64,000 nt of DNA from Pleurotus ostreatus/Saccharomyces cerevisiae fusant (taxonomy: Eukaryota > Opisthokonta). The stretch's first letter is position 1. Every line of letters starts with the position of its first letter. A model generated the notes under the pieces. That model was not told where the DNA came from and searched no databases. It worked only from the letters and a program-made list of their open reading frames with translations. The stretch is from the NCBI GenBank assembly GCA_024196135.1, contig JAMQCK010000102.1:1-64000 (forward strand), given 5' to 3'. Shown here piece after piece: positions 10,316-20,987 of the stretch. Made by a program: the position numbers and the translations under genes.

Positions 10316-12010
10316 ATGTCTTCGCCAAATCGCTGTCTGGATCAACCCGATGTTCTGACCATCATCTGCGAAGAATTGCGACTCTCGGACTCTTACGCAT
10401 CCTTGGCGGCCTTCGCGGTCGCTAACTCTCTGATCTGCGATGTCGCTCTGGATGTGCTGTGGGCGAAACAGGACTCCTTAATCCCGCTCCTGAGGACCCT
10501 TTCCCAGCACCGAATCGAACGCTCTTCTGACTGGGTTTTGCCCTTGGTATTAGTACGTACGCGTATACTCATAGTGATGCATGGGGAGTGTTGTTGCCAA
10601 CTCATTATCCCTCAGGTGGTAGACGGGCCAATTAAGCCTAAGGCATGGGCTCGACTACAGAAATATGCGTCGCGCATAACCGAGCTCGACTTGCATGGCC
10701 GATGCGGCGCGCTCTCCGCAAAAGCTCCTGAACTATCTCTGGATGATTATTGGGAGATAGATATTGACCGTCACACTCTGGCAAAGATATCGTCGTACTC
10801 CGAGCCGGACCCCATCCTCCCTCGCCTCAAAGTCCTTGAATGGACGATGCCGGACCTCGACCTTTTCCCCCTCGTTCCCATGCTGTACTCTCCCTCAATC
10901 TCCCGGTTTACGGTGCGATCGATGCACTGCTCCTGGCTTGTCCAGCGTCTTCCCGATTTCTGCCCCCATATCACAGATCTGGGCATACATGGCAACTTGG
11001 TGCACATCTTGTCACCCGCCTCCGCGATCCTGACCGACGCCCTGGGCAACTTACATGACGTTGAGTCTCTCCGTCTTTCCGGCATACGTCCTGACATCCT
11101 TGCGACCGTCGATCGGATGTCATCCCTGCGATCGCTGGAATTTGCGCTGGGCTCGCGGTTCGTGAACTGCGACGATGAGGCGCTTCCTTCGCTACGACTG
11201 GAGCACCTATCTCATATCCGTGTTGTGCTTGAGGATTCCGCATCGCTGGACAGGCTCTTCGCGACCGTGCAGCGTCCTCTGAGGGTAGCAGCTTTCGACA
11301 TTATATGCTACGAAGAAGAGGTGCCCATCACATTCGACACTCGTCAGCGCAATCTGGAGCTCATCGCACATGCGTTAGATCCATCCTGCAACCAGGAACT
11401 TATCTACTACTACAATTGCGATGTCGATCCGAACTGGGGACCCGTGCCCGCCCGAGCCCTCCTGCAGCTCGCGCGCTACTCGAATTTGTCTTTCCTCGGC
11501 GTCGATTGCTGGCTCGACGTCACCGATGCGGATCTCAGGACCCTTGCGCGCGCACTGCCGCTGCTCGAATTCCTCGTCCTCGACACGCACGCATCCACAC
11601 TGACCAGGGAGGTCCATGACCACCTCACGCGTAGTGCGCGCGCGACGCTGGCGGTGCTGCCTGCCTTCGCGCACCATTGCCCGCAACTGCGCGCGCTATG
11701 CATCCGGCTTCAGGCCCTTGAGGTGCCTCAGCTCGCCGTCGATGCGGCTGAGGCACCTCGCGTGCAACATCCTGTGCGCATGTACTTTGCGGAGTCCCCG
11801 CTGGGAGATACGAACGCCGTGGCGCGCTTCCTCAGGCGAGTCTTCGTACGAGGCTGCAGCATTGCCTCTCGGCCTCTGAGGGAGGGCATGCACAAGCAGC
11901 ATCTCGACCCCTTCTGGGACGACGATGGACGCGCTACGAGCGAATGGCCCGTGGGACAGTGGCTGGCAGTGCGCCAAAGGCTGCATGAACTAGACGAGGG
12001 TGCGGTTTGA
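10316..12010 (+). CDS. F-box-like / leucine-rich protein
   Basis: Two exons, 10316-10552 and 10616-12010, 543 residues. The intron 10553-10615 (GTACGT...CTCAG) is 63 nt, a multiple of three without an in-frame stop, so an unspliced reading also stays open. Removing it joins LPLVL to VVDGPIKPKAW, the usual continuity in this family. The N-terminus (DQPDVLTIICEEL, LAAFAVANSLICDVALDVLW) is an F-box-like helix set; the remainder is irregular Leu-rich segments (ESLRLSGIRPDIL, LRSLEFAL) characteristic of the large agaricomycete F-box/LRR families. A substrate-adaptor role in SCF ubiquitin ligases is inferred from the fold. The start is the ATG at 10316 immediately before the F-box. Confidence 0.82.
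   Translation: MSSPNRCLDQPDVLTIICEELRLSDSYASLAAFAVANSLICDVALDVLWAKQDSLIPLLRTLSQHRIERSSDWVLPLVLVRTRILIVMHGECCCQLIIPQVVDGPIKPKAWARLQKYASRITELDLHGRCGALSAKAPELSLDDYWEIDIDRHTLAKISSYSEPDPILPRLKVLEWTMPDLDLFPLVPMLYSPSISRFTVRSMHCSWLVQRLPDFCPHITDLGIHGNLVHILSPASAILTDALGNLHDVESLRLSGIRPDILATVDRMSSLRSLEFALGSRFVNCDDEALPSLRLEHLSHIRVVLEDSASLDRLFATVQRPLRVAAFDIICYEEEVPITFDTRQRNLELIAHALDPSCNQELIYYYNCDVDPNWGPVPARALLQLARYSNLSFLGVDCWLDVTDADLRTLARALPLLEFLVLDTHASTLTREVHDHLTRSARATLAVLPAFAHHCPQLRALCIRLQALEVPQLAVDAAEAPRVQHPVRMYFAESPLGDTNAVARFLRRVFVRGCSIASRPLREGMHKQHLDPFWDDDGRATSEWPVGQWLAVRQRLHELDEGAV
10553..10615 (+). other. 63-nt in-frame, stop-free intron
   Basis: Donor GTACGT and acceptor CTCAG bound a 3n, stop-free intron in the F-box gene. 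Retention would add 21 residues rather than truncate the protein. Confidence 0.65.
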
Positions 12011-12649
12011 GGTGCCAAGTTCCAGATATGCACACTGCTTACGTCGTCGACAGTCTCAAGTTGACCCTTCTGTTATTCTCTTGATTCGTCGGTAGCGCCA
12101 AGGCTTGAGCTTGTCTTCGAGGAAAATCTGTGTCGGCGCATGAAGACCCACTATTCTGTAGTCACATGAAAGTCTCGTGAGATACGGCCAAGTCACGTTG
12201 AGCTTGAAAATGAACTACTGATCCAAAAGAGTGGAAGGCAACGCTGTTGGCTAGAAGACGCCGCCAATACATCATGACTCTGAACATACCTTCTCAGTAC
12301 CTATGCCAGCAATTATCAACTTCGGAGCTCTCTCGCCTTGCTCCAGCGCCACTGACCTCTGAAGTTCTTGACCGAGAAGACCGCCTATAGAGACGCACGT
12401 TCGTTGACGTCTGTTCTGGACTGCGCTGGCCAGCTCGCGTGAAGGTGGCGACCAGCCCAGCCGCGCATCACCAGCCCGTCGCGACAGACCAGAACCGACC
12501 CCCCGCAGGGCCCCTGCCAAGCCTGCGGGGCACGCCGGCAGCCCCCCGCCAAGGCGCGGGGCGGCGCCATTCAGTCAATTGAAACCGCGACGCGCAGCGC
12601 AAAGCCTCCCCCCGCCCCTCTTTCACCTACGACCACCATACTATCGACC
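12011..12649. other. Intergenic, 639 bp
   Basis: Flank between the F-box gene and the first membrane-protein gene. The last ~180 bp before 12650 are very GC-rich. No coding signal recognised. Confidence 0.5.
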
Positions 12650-13556
12650 ATGTACACCGGGGAGGCCTCTTTGCCAGCGGAGCTGCGCGGCGAGGACCGC
12701 TCGTCGCGGGAGGAGTCGACTCAGAGGGCCGCCCACAAGGGATCGGGCACGGCGCGCCCCCGCGGGGCCATGCTGCCGCCCCGCGCACTGCTCGTGGCGC
12801 TTTCAGTCCTCGCGTGCCCCCAGGCGGCGCGCGCGGATATCTTTGAGGATGAGAATGGGGAGTGGCACATCGGTACGGGCGCGGTCGCGGGGATCATCGT
12901 CGGTGAGTGGCGCGCGCAGTGATCGAAGCATGTTTGCTGACGGCTGGTCTTTGTCTCGCGTTCCCCTCCTCGAACTCTGCGGATCTCTCGTCTATCGTCG
13001 ACTGGCTCGCTCGATCCCTCATCGCCATGCTTCACCAACATCCTTGACCCTATCCCCTGGCTGCTACTCGCCGCATACCCCATCATAGGCGCCGTCTTCT
13101 TCGTCATTCTCTTTGTTGGCGGCATAATCTACCGCCAGCGCCGCGCGCGTCGCGCAGCAGGCGGGCTCCCCTTCACTGGGCAGCCGCCATACGCCTCGCA
13201 GGTCCCAGCGCCCTCCCCTCTGTATACCCCACGCGCGGACGGGGGACTTGGCGGTCATCCGTACCCGCAATCGTTTGGGGCGCAGCAATCGCCCGCGTTC
13301 GGTGCGACCCCGATGTTCGGGGCTCCTCCGATGTACGAGAATGGCGCGTATGGGGGCTATGGGCCGGACAAGTCGGGCGCGTTTGTTTCTGTGAGTTGTT
13401 CTAGGTAGCGAGGGCATAGAATTGGCTAACGTGTCTGTTGTAGGACGCGGGCGTCCCGGGGTCAGCATATCCTCCGGCGGCGCATCTGGCAGTGAGTAGT
13501 AGCGTTGATTTCGTTGAAATGTCCGTAGCTGATGGCGCTACCTTCAGGACAAGTAA
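12650..13556 (+). CDS. Small single-pass membrane protein, array member A (RCR-like, PPxY)
   Basis: Four exons: 12650-12902, 13089-13390, 13444-13491 and 13548-13556; 203 residues. From the second Met (position 12770) there is a signal-peptide-like MLPPRALLVALSVLACPQ stretch, a short acidic ectodomain (DIFEDENGEWHIG), then GAVAGIIVG that runs across the first splice junction into the membrane segment AVFFVILFVGGIIY, followed by basic RQRRARR and a Pro/Gly/Tyr-rich tail with one PPMY motif (PPxY, a WW-domain/Rsp5 ligand type). The layout recalls fungal RCR (Congo red resistance, chitin regulation) proteins, but sequence identity is too low to be sure. Intron 1 (186 nt) is phase 1 at the start of the membrane helix, as in members B and C. 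It could start at 12650 or 12770; the latter gives a standard signal peptide. Confidence 0.72.
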
Positions 13557-15361
13557 CTTCGTGTCTAGCCAAGTGACGGAGTGCCTGCGACCGAGGGGCA
13601 CCTGTTAGGCCGGGCGCCTGACCACTTCACCTTTCCAACCACAACGGTGCCCCCGTGTCTGGCTCCTCCCGTCTTTCGCTTTTCTCTCCCCTTCTTCATG
13701 TCCGCCTCCTCGTCTCGCGCATCAATCATCGCTTCACTGCATCGCATCCTCAATCACACACATCATGGTCTTCCCCTCTACCTCGCTACCTCGCTATCCC
13801 ACACCCTACCCTCCATCCTACTACCGGACCACGCATCTGACCGCCTGGTGCACACCTCAAACGGACTTGTAAGTATGATATATCGTATTTTCTTCGCCTC
13901 GCTCTTTTCATCTCTGCTATCGTATGTTCCGTCTTCGATCCTTCCCGGCTCGAGCTTGCTCATACCCTTTTCTTTATCCTCATTTATCGAATCTCGGTCT
14001 TCTGCATCTTTTCTGAAGCCCGCTGACACCTACCACCAGGTACTTACGCGCGGTAGCCACTCTTTACTGACACCCAACTGCAAGAACACTGTACTCCTAG
14101 CCGTCATCGTCTATACCTGGAGTATCATCGTCGTCTGTTTGGCTTACCGCGTCAAATCACTTGTTGGCGCATTGCCGCCATCGGCGCTTGGGCGTCATCG
14201 TCGCACCTGGCGCGTCGACCTACACCCCGACCTAATTATTTCCGAGTCGTAACTTAACGTACGTGGATGTCCGCCCGCCCTCGGTGGACTTGTACAAGGG
14301 CTGTACGCGTCCTACCGTCGAGCGTGGCTACTGTACTATCACCCGCTGTCGCGACTTACGTGCGTTTCCGTGGTCGCGGGGCGGGTACGCAATGCCAATC
14401 GTTGTATTGCTGAAGTGGCGAGTGATGTATCAATGCCTTGAAGTCCTACTGTAGTGCTCATGGCTAGGTCTGCCAGTGCAAGCTCACTGAGAAGCTCATA
14501 CTCGCAGACTGTACTTACGTCGACAGCCAATCAAGCGCGTTCCCCTCCCTCGGATATTCGACACTCTAACAGAAGGCCGACAACCCGGACGACCCTTGAC
14601 AAGATATCCTTGGCTCACGCTACCGTTGTCTCTATTGCGCCAAGCTCGGATTGATGCGACTTGGAATTCGCTTGGGCTTGCTCGGCATCTTCCGCGGTGG
14701 CTTTTCCTCCGATCGACCCTCCTTCCTCCCGATTTGCCTGTTTGCTCAGTCTCCCTTGGCAGCTGTTCGCGGTGTCTTTGCTTGCCAGTGCTTGGCTGAA
14801 GTTAGCGCCAAGAATACGAGCTGGCCGAGGCCGTACTCAGTTCGTATCGCACTGGAAGTTCGAGCGCCCGACATCTTTGGACGTCATCGGCTAGCTGCTG
14901 CCTGGTCATCTGCCTCAACGCCCAAGACTTTTGGACTCGGAGGGTCTCGACGGCGGCGACTCTGACTTGCCGAAATCGATTTTCTGGCTCTCGATTCAGC
15001 GATACGACGGGGCGGACAACGAGTATGGGCTGGTGCTCGTGGGCCTTCCCGGTAACGGCAGTCCAATGCTGTTGGATCATCAAAAAAGCCGCCAGAGCAG
15101 TTGCGATTGAACTGGATTGAACCTCCGAGCTTGACTCACCCTTCTCGAACGCTGTCGACGACCTCGACCGCGTGCCAAGAGGGCGTCTGCCGCGGATGGG
15201 TCCGTCCTCCGGGACGAGAGTAGCTTGTCATTCAGAGCATGGTTAATCACCTGGGACGAGAACGGCTAGTCCTCCGAGACGCGCGCGGCTTTCCCGAGAC
15301 GAGCATGTCTTGGACTACATAGGGAGCGGCGGCAACCCAAGCCTTCTCTTCACTGACCACC
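13557..15361. other. Intergenic, 1.8 kb, C/T-rich
   Basis: No gene could be supported. A 224-codon stop-free stretch at 13581-14252 is C/T-rich with no protein-like pattern. A two-exon reading (ATG 13765, donor GTAAGT at 13869, acceptor ending 14039) gives only 44 residues. The length suggests a long 3' flank of member A plus promoter of member B. Confidence 0.4.
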
Positions 15362-15931
15362 ATGGCTATAACGAACTCATCATCATCGACGTCGACGCGG
15401 AGGCGGCGCGCGCGTTCCTCGTCCGCTCACTCACCATCTGCGCCTGTACGACCTAGGCGCCCATCACCCGCGCGCAGCACCAATCTACCGGCCATCCAGC
15501 CACAAATTGCTTTGCTGGCGCTCCTATTGACGTGCCCTCACTCTGCGTACGCGCAGTACTTCTACACAAACACCCGACATGAGTTATCACCAGGAGCGGT
15601 CGCGGGGATCGTCGTCGGTGAGCACATCCCTACCCTCCTCTCGAGGCCTCCGCGCTAATCATAGCTCTCTAGCCGCTGTCCTCGTCGTCCTTTTCTTCCT
15701 CGGCATGTACCTTTACAGCCGACGTCGCCAACGCCGGGCGGCGCTCGTGCTTCAGCGGGTGAACAGCGAGCCACCGATGGAAGAGAATCAGGCTGCGCCG
15801 CGGATGGTGCATTTTCCAGAGAGGCCGCAGACGGCGCATAGTGTGGTGAGTAAAACATGGCTTGAATCGGAATGACGAAGGGCTAATGGTGGATTTAGGG
15901 GAAAGGCGGAATACTGAGGTCTTCAGTGTGA
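15362..15931 (+). CDS. Small single-pass membrane protein, array member B
   Basis: Three exons: 15362-15617, 15673-15845 and 15899-15931; 153 residues. A Ser/Arg-rich N-terminal ~45 residues precede a hydrophobic signal-type segment (IALLALLLTCPHSAYA), a very short ectodomain (QYFYTNTRHELS), then PGAVAGIVV, where the phase-1 intron (15618-15672) cuts, and the membrane helix AAVLVVLFFLGMYLYS followed by RRRQRR. The cytoplasmic tail is only about 55 residues and has no PPxY motif, unlike members A and C. It shares start context (ACCACCATGG), intron position and the AGI(V)V junction with its neighbours, so the three are tandem paralogues. A basic N-terminal extension ahead of a signal segment is odd; a downstream start is not available in frame. 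Confidence 0.7.
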
Positions 15932-16444
15932 GATACGATACTTAACGGCCCTACCTTCATGATATTTTCCTCGCAATGACCAGTGTACATCAGCTCCCTT
16001 CCTCCGCTCTCCGTTGGCATTATCTCTTGACTGTATAGTGTTCTGCATGTTACACCACCACCCACGTCTCTTGCTTCTGTGTTCCAGCTACTTTGTCCAC
16101 AGCGTACGGCCTGCAATATTATCTCCTCCTACCGATCCCACCCGATACACTTGGCCAGAGTTCGCGAGGCTCTGCACGAAGAGCCACGCAAACACTGGAA
16201 TCCTCCTCTAATCAGCGTGGCTGTGCTAAGCTGTAGGTCCGGTGCACCGCCACCCGGTGAATAGCCTTTCTTGGAAGTGTTCCCACCCCTGAGCGGGGGC
16301 TGGGTCACTCGCGACGTCATCCCAAGACCGAACAAGACAGCCTCACCCCACGGACCTTTATCACGACGCCATGGATGGGCAGTGCAACTCGCTTCTTGCT
16401 TTCCCCCGTCATCTACAGCTACCACCTTTACCACCACCTCCACG
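15932..16444. other. Intergenic, 513 bp
   Basis: Flank between members B and C. The frame upstream of 16445 is open from 16271, but the signal peptide starts at 16445, so this stretch is taken as 5' leader. Confidence 0.5.
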
Positions 16445-17351
16445 ATGACATTCACCGATACTCGTAGCTTGAGAGCTGGTACGCGAACGCTGAGAGCAGC
16501 GGCGCTTGGTGCGCTGCTGGCGCTGCCGAAGACGGCGAGCGCGCAGTACTACGATCCGTACCGCCGCCGAAGGACGGGTCTGGCGAGGGGGGCGATTGCT
16601 GGGATAGCGATTGGTGAGTAACCTCTGTCCTGTCCCACTTCATCGAACTCCGTCCCCCCACATCGAGTTTGCCCCCTTCGCCGCACTTTGTCCCCCCTCA
16701 TCGAACGTTGCCCCTCCCTCACCAGAACACCGTCGCTGACGAGTTCCCTCCTCCCCAGCTTGCGCCTGCCTTGCCCTCTTCTGCTTCGTCCTCGCCTTCT
16801 TCCTCCGCAGGAGGCGCCTAAGGGCCTTCCAGGCGAGCAGGATCAGCCACGTTGAGGCGAGGCCCGTGGCTTTCCAGCCTCCCGCATCGCAGTGGAACTA
16901 CCAGGGTCCGCCGCCGAGCCAGCCGAACTACACCGGCCAACAGAGCTACCACGGCTCGCCGTACCAGCAGCAGGCGCCGTACCAGCCTGAACAGCCGGGG
17001 TACAAGGCGTACGAGGCCCCAACGTCGCCGCCCCCGCCTCCGCCGGCGTACGATACGGCCGCGGGCGCGAAGGACCAGACGGCGTATGCACCGGTGAGTC
17101 TCTGAGTTTCGCACTCTTGGCCGAGAATTCGGGAGATGTGGAGGGAGTTGAGGCTGATTATCGTTGCAGCCTCCTGGGTCGCCGCCCGCCGGAAGCTCGT
17201 CGCAGTACGCGCCGCCTCCTGGACCGCCGCCGGCTGCGCATACGACGGTGAGTTAGCTAGAGCGCTTCTGGTCGAGGTCGGCACGGGTGCTTACGCTTGA
17301 TAGGGCAAGGACGACGGCAGCTTCATTGGCGGGTTTAGGCGCCCGAACTAG
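16445..17351 (+). CDS. Small single-pass membrane protein, array member C (RCR-like, PPxY)
   Basis: Four exons: 16445-16613, 16759-17093, 17170-17247 and 17304-17351; 209 residues. Signal peptide (RAAALGALLALPKTASA), a 15-residue ectodomain QYYDPYRRRRTGLAR, then GAIAGIAI split by a phase-1 intron, the Cys/Leu/Phe-rich membrane helix ACACLALFCFVLAFFL, a basic stop-transfer RRRRLR and a Pro/Tyr/Gln-rich tail with PPAY near PPPPPPAYD. The tail composition and PPxY motif are those of RCR-type adaptors that recruit the Rsp5/Nedd4 ubiquitin ligase to membranes; that role is inferred. Intron 1 (145 nt) itself contains short C-rich repeats. It is the best conserved-looking of the three-gene array. 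Confidence 0.75.
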
Positions 17352-18303
17352 ATGCTGCATGAACGCTCCGGTGCATGCTTCGGAATCCATACACCCTCCT
17401 CCCACCCCCAAGAGTGATTTCTGCTTGCTTTGACCATCATGAAAGAAGAATATGAAGTACCAATACGATGATCGATCTCTGATCCCCCTTCTGCCTTTGC
17501 CTGCTTGTAGCCATCATTCGCATGATACCTTACTCGTTTCCTACTGTACTGTATAGCATTGTCTGTTATTCACGAGCCGACATCGAATCTCTGTGCTGCG
17601 TTTCCGAAGCTCGATGTGTGTGATACTGTCATCTGGAATGTCCGATACTGCCATTTGAGATGTCCGATACACCATAACGCGGGGCGAGAGCAAAGCAAGA
17701 GGCGTTGAGCAGGCGGACAAATACGCGCAAGCACGAATCGATCAAACAAAGATGAGCAAACAATCCGAGGCGGGCTTGCAGGACGATCTGCTTGCAAGGA
17801 GCGCGTCATCCATCTCCTCTCAATGACTTCGGCGAGGCTAATGTGGTGCCCGGGAGTGCCTGTGTGCGCCAGAAAGCACGTCGAGTGGAGATGAAGCTGA
17901 TAAAAGGATGACGACTGGGAGAGGCTGGCGACTAGTAGGAGGGGCTGGCGACTAATAGTAGTAGGAAGGGCTGGCGGTTAGGAGGGCATTCAATGGCCCG
18001 GGCTTCAGGCATGACGCGTCCGCTGCGGGCAAGCAAGGATGTCAAATGTACATGAAGTGGAGGAATCGTGCGTCAGGCAAAGGCATAGTAGAATCCGAGC
18101 GCACGCCAGAGGTTTATTGAAGAGGTCGTGCTGCTAGTGTACATTTTCATGAAGCATGCCGTCGCGTCATTCTGCCCTGTGATCCTACTCCGCAACTGTC
18201 ATGATGACCCTACTCTGCAACTGTCATGGTGACCCTGCTCTGCAACTGTCATAATGCACCGTGCGACCACCTTCGTAGCACAAGGAGTAGATAGCGCGGT
18301 CGG
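17352..18303. other. Convergent intergenic region with short repeats
   Basis: 952 bp between member C and LSM7, both ending here. It contains a duplicated ~22-nt string (ATGTCCGATAC core, about 17622-17665), three GGCTGGCG(A/G) repeats (about 17922-17978) and the 25-nt triplet at 18180-18254. No gene seen. Confidence 0.6.
18180..18254. repeat. Three tandem copies of a 25-nt unit
   Basis: Copies at 18180-18204, 18205-18229 and 18230-18254 share the core GCAACTGTCAT and differ at about three positions each. The array starts 50 nt past the LSM7 stop codon, so it probably lies in its 3' UTR. Confidence 0.85.
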
Positions 18304-19143
18304 CTATTCCTGCGCGGTGAAGGGGTTTGCGATTTGCTCGGAGCCGTCGACGGGGCTGACGAGCGTGATTGTGGGTCCTCGGAGGACGGCGAGGCCAAGG
18401 CTGCGTTGGTGGGGTTCGGGGACTGAGAGAAGGGAGCCGTAATTTGGGTTTAGAGCGGATGAATAGTGGGGGAGGGTCGATGAGAGGGTCAAATGAGTTG
18501 TAGAGAAGGTGAGATGAGCCGCAGAGAAGGGGAGCAACCATGCGGATGGAGAGGGAACGATGGTCAGCGAGCGTATGAAATAGTACTAGAGAGCACGCAC
18601 ATAGTACGTCTTCGGTAACTTCGTCCAGTACGAGGTTCAATAGTTGATCGTAGCCCTTGAGGAGACCGGTGACTGGGTAGTATGAGGTTAGACGCCGGCG
18701 ATCGAGCGCGTGCGAGGAGAGGGAGGTGTTCATGTGAGCAGATGGTCGTCATATATGAGATTCAAGCATGCTTAAAGCGGGGTCCAGGTATCAAGGCGAA
18801 AATAGGCTCACCTTCCCGTCCGCCGGTAAACTTGACGCGTATCCTCTCGTTCACATACTTCGAGAGATCGAGGATCGCCTCGCGACGAGGCTTGTCACCT
18901 CCTGGTGGGGGAGGTCCTCCTCCACGCCCACCTCCACGACCGCGGGATGCGCCGCCTCCTCTGCCCTGGAAAGCGTGTTAGCGATGCGGGGAAGACGCGG
19001 TTTGAAAGGCGATCGTGTGCGCGATGGGGAGGAGTGGTACAAGGCGTGGGTGAGAAGTTAGAAAGGAGAATATGTGTATATGTTCTTAAGAGAGCAACGA
19101 AGGGACCTCGGAGAGAAAACCAGGAACATACACGGTCTGCCAT
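18304..19143 (-). CDS. LSM7: U6 snRNA-associated Sm-like protein LSm7
   Basis: Four exons: 19143-19132, 18965-18812, 18672-18601 and 18422-18304; 118 residues, the normal LSm7 size. Component of the Lsm1-7 (mRNA decapping) and Lsm2-8 (U6 snRNA) rings. A Gly/Arg-rich N-terminus (GRGGGASRGRGGGRGGG) leads into Sm motif 1 (LDLSKYVNERIRVKFTGGRE, then GLLKGYDQLLNLVLDEV) and Sm motif 2 (LGLAVLRGPTITLVSPVDG). The first coding exon is only 12 nt (MADR), so the start rests on splicing to the RGG-rich exon. It is divergent from the HMCES gene, 248 bp between starts. The RGG N-terminus is unusual compared with yeast and human LSm7 but is seen in basidiomycete homologues as far as I recall. Confidence 0.93.
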
Positions 19144-19391
19144 TGTAAGAGGATGGGGGAAGAGCGCAAGAGAATGACTGCCTAATTGGGACGACGCCAC
19201 ATGAAGCGCCGTCCGGCCCGGCCGGCGCGTGACGTCGATGAACGCGAACGCGAATTGCCAAGTTGAACTTGTTCTGAACGTCGATTGTACTCGATTGCTG
19301 CTAGCTTGCTGAGTTGAAGCCCTCTTATCTCTTGATTGGAGAGCTTTCCCTACTCTGTGTCTGTTTTTTCCTCGCTGTCAGACGAGGAGTT
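19144..19391. promoter_or_regulatory. Divergent LSM7-HMCES promoter region
   Basis: 248 bp separate the two start codons. A TGACGTCG box lies at 19230-19237 (near-palindromic CRE-like). Shared regulation is only inferred from spacing. Confidence 0.45.
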
Positions 19392-20987
19392 ATGTGCGGT
19401 CGCTTCGCCTTCGCTCGCTCTCGGACGCAAATCCGCCAGAACGTCACCGAGGACCTGGGTCACGACGTCGACGAGTGGATCGACGAGGACAACTTTTACC
19501 CTCGATACAATGTTGCGCCGCGAACATATAGCCCTGTCCTACGCTCAAGGGACAGCTCGCCGTCCTCTTCGAGCAGCGGCGAGTCCGAAGCTGGTGACGC
19601 CGCGACAGCAGCCGGAACCTCGCAGCGCACTACTCAGTCTAACGAGCCTCACTTTATTTTGCACTCTATGCGGTGGGGCGTCATTCCGCACTGGAGCAAG
19701 GAAGATACGTACCAGATGAACACGATAAATGCCCGTGCGGAGAATCTGCTTGAGGGCGGCGACATGTGGACGAGTCTCAAGGGAAGCAAGCGGTGCATCG
19801 TCCCTTGCGAAGGGTAAGTGGTACGGCTGAGGAACTTGACCTGGTACTCGAAACAGCTATATGGAGAGATTCCGTGCGGATACAGCGCCTGCTGATTCGC
19901 GACATTTGGTTAACAAGCACGAATAGGTACTACGAATGGCTCACCAAGTCGCCCAAGATCAAGCTCCCGCACTTCCTCAAGCATAGGAGCAATCAACTTA
20001 TGTACTTTGCCGGTCTATGGGACTGCGTGCACCTACCTAGTACGTACTTCCCTCTCATCATTTCTTCTCGCTTGTGCTCGTCCATCCATCACTTAGCCCA
20101 CGAGTACTTCGATCGACACCCCTTCTTACTTCGACTAATTACACTGCCATAGACTCTTCTACTCCTCTATACACCTTCAGCATCATCACCACCTCCGCGC
20201 CGTCCGCCTATGCCTGGCTCCACGACCGGCAGCCTGTTATATTGTCGTCGGCGAAGGAGATCGAGACGTGGTTGAACCCGACGCTTGGGTGGGGCAGTGA
20301 GTTGGCACGCTTGCTGGAGCCGTATAAAGGGGAAGAACTGGATTGGTAAGTATTATCCTGTATCTCTCTTTCTGTTCCCTGTCTCCCGGCTCTTACTTCG
20401 TACGCCGACCATCTCTTCCAGCTACCAAGTCCCACAAGAGGTCGGAAAGGTCGGCAACGAGTCGCCGGCATTCGTGCAGCCTATCACGGAGAGGAAGGAC
20501 GGGATCGAGGCGATGTTTAAGAAGCAGGTTAAGAAGGACGCCAAGAAGGAGAAGCAGGCGACAAATATCGAAGTGGGAGACAATCAAGCAAGGAAGGTCA
20601 AGAAGGAGGAAGAGGACGGGGGCTCGAGCGCAACGTCGCCGCGAGTGAAGGCGGAGGCGACTTCGCCTCGGGTGAAGGACGAGACGAGGTCACCCGCGGT
20701 CAAGCAAGGGACGAAGCCATTGGCGACCAAGCAAGAGACGATTTCGCCTCAGAAGCGGGAGCGCAGCTTGAGTCCGACACCGACCTCGCAAGGGTCGCAA
20801 GCGGCACCTTCGACGCCGTCAAAGAAGGTCAAGACGTCAGCGACGACTGGTGCACCATCGCCGAAGGTGTGCTTTCGTTGAACTGCGTGTTGTCGAATTG
20901 AAACTGACGGGGTGCGTATGGTAGAAGGGCAAGGGCACGCCGGCGAAGGAGAAGGAGAAGATCACTGCGTTCTTCAAGAAGAAATGA
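19392..20987 (+). CDS. HMCES: HMCES/YedK-family SRAP protein, abasic-site DNA-protein crosslinker
   Basis: Five exons: 19392-19813, 19927-20039, 20153-20345, 20422-20866 and 20925-20987; 411 residues. SRAP proteins covalently trap abasic sites in single-stranded DNA through Cys2. All signature residues are visible: MCGRFA (Cys2 exposed after Met removal), RYNVAP with the catalytic Asn, MRWGVIPHW, NARAE, PCEGYYEW with the active Glu, and WLHDRQPVIL with the His. A Ser/Thr-rich insertion follows the YNVAP strand, common in fungi. The C-terminal ~130 residues are Lys/Glu-rich and disordered and end KEKITAFFKKK, which resembles a PCNA-binding PIP box lacking the first Gln. The Cys2 requirement fixes the start at 19392. 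It probably acts in the nucleus at replication forks. Confidence 0.93.

Noticed and set aside
13581..14252. Stop-free C/T-rich frame between membrane genes A and B
   Set aside because: No domain, contains plausible donor and acceptor sites inside, and looks like a pyrimidine-rich flank.
12650..17351. Biosynthetic cluster or defence system reading of the three-gene array
   Set aside because: Members are small membrane proteins with no enzyme, transporter or regulator beside them.
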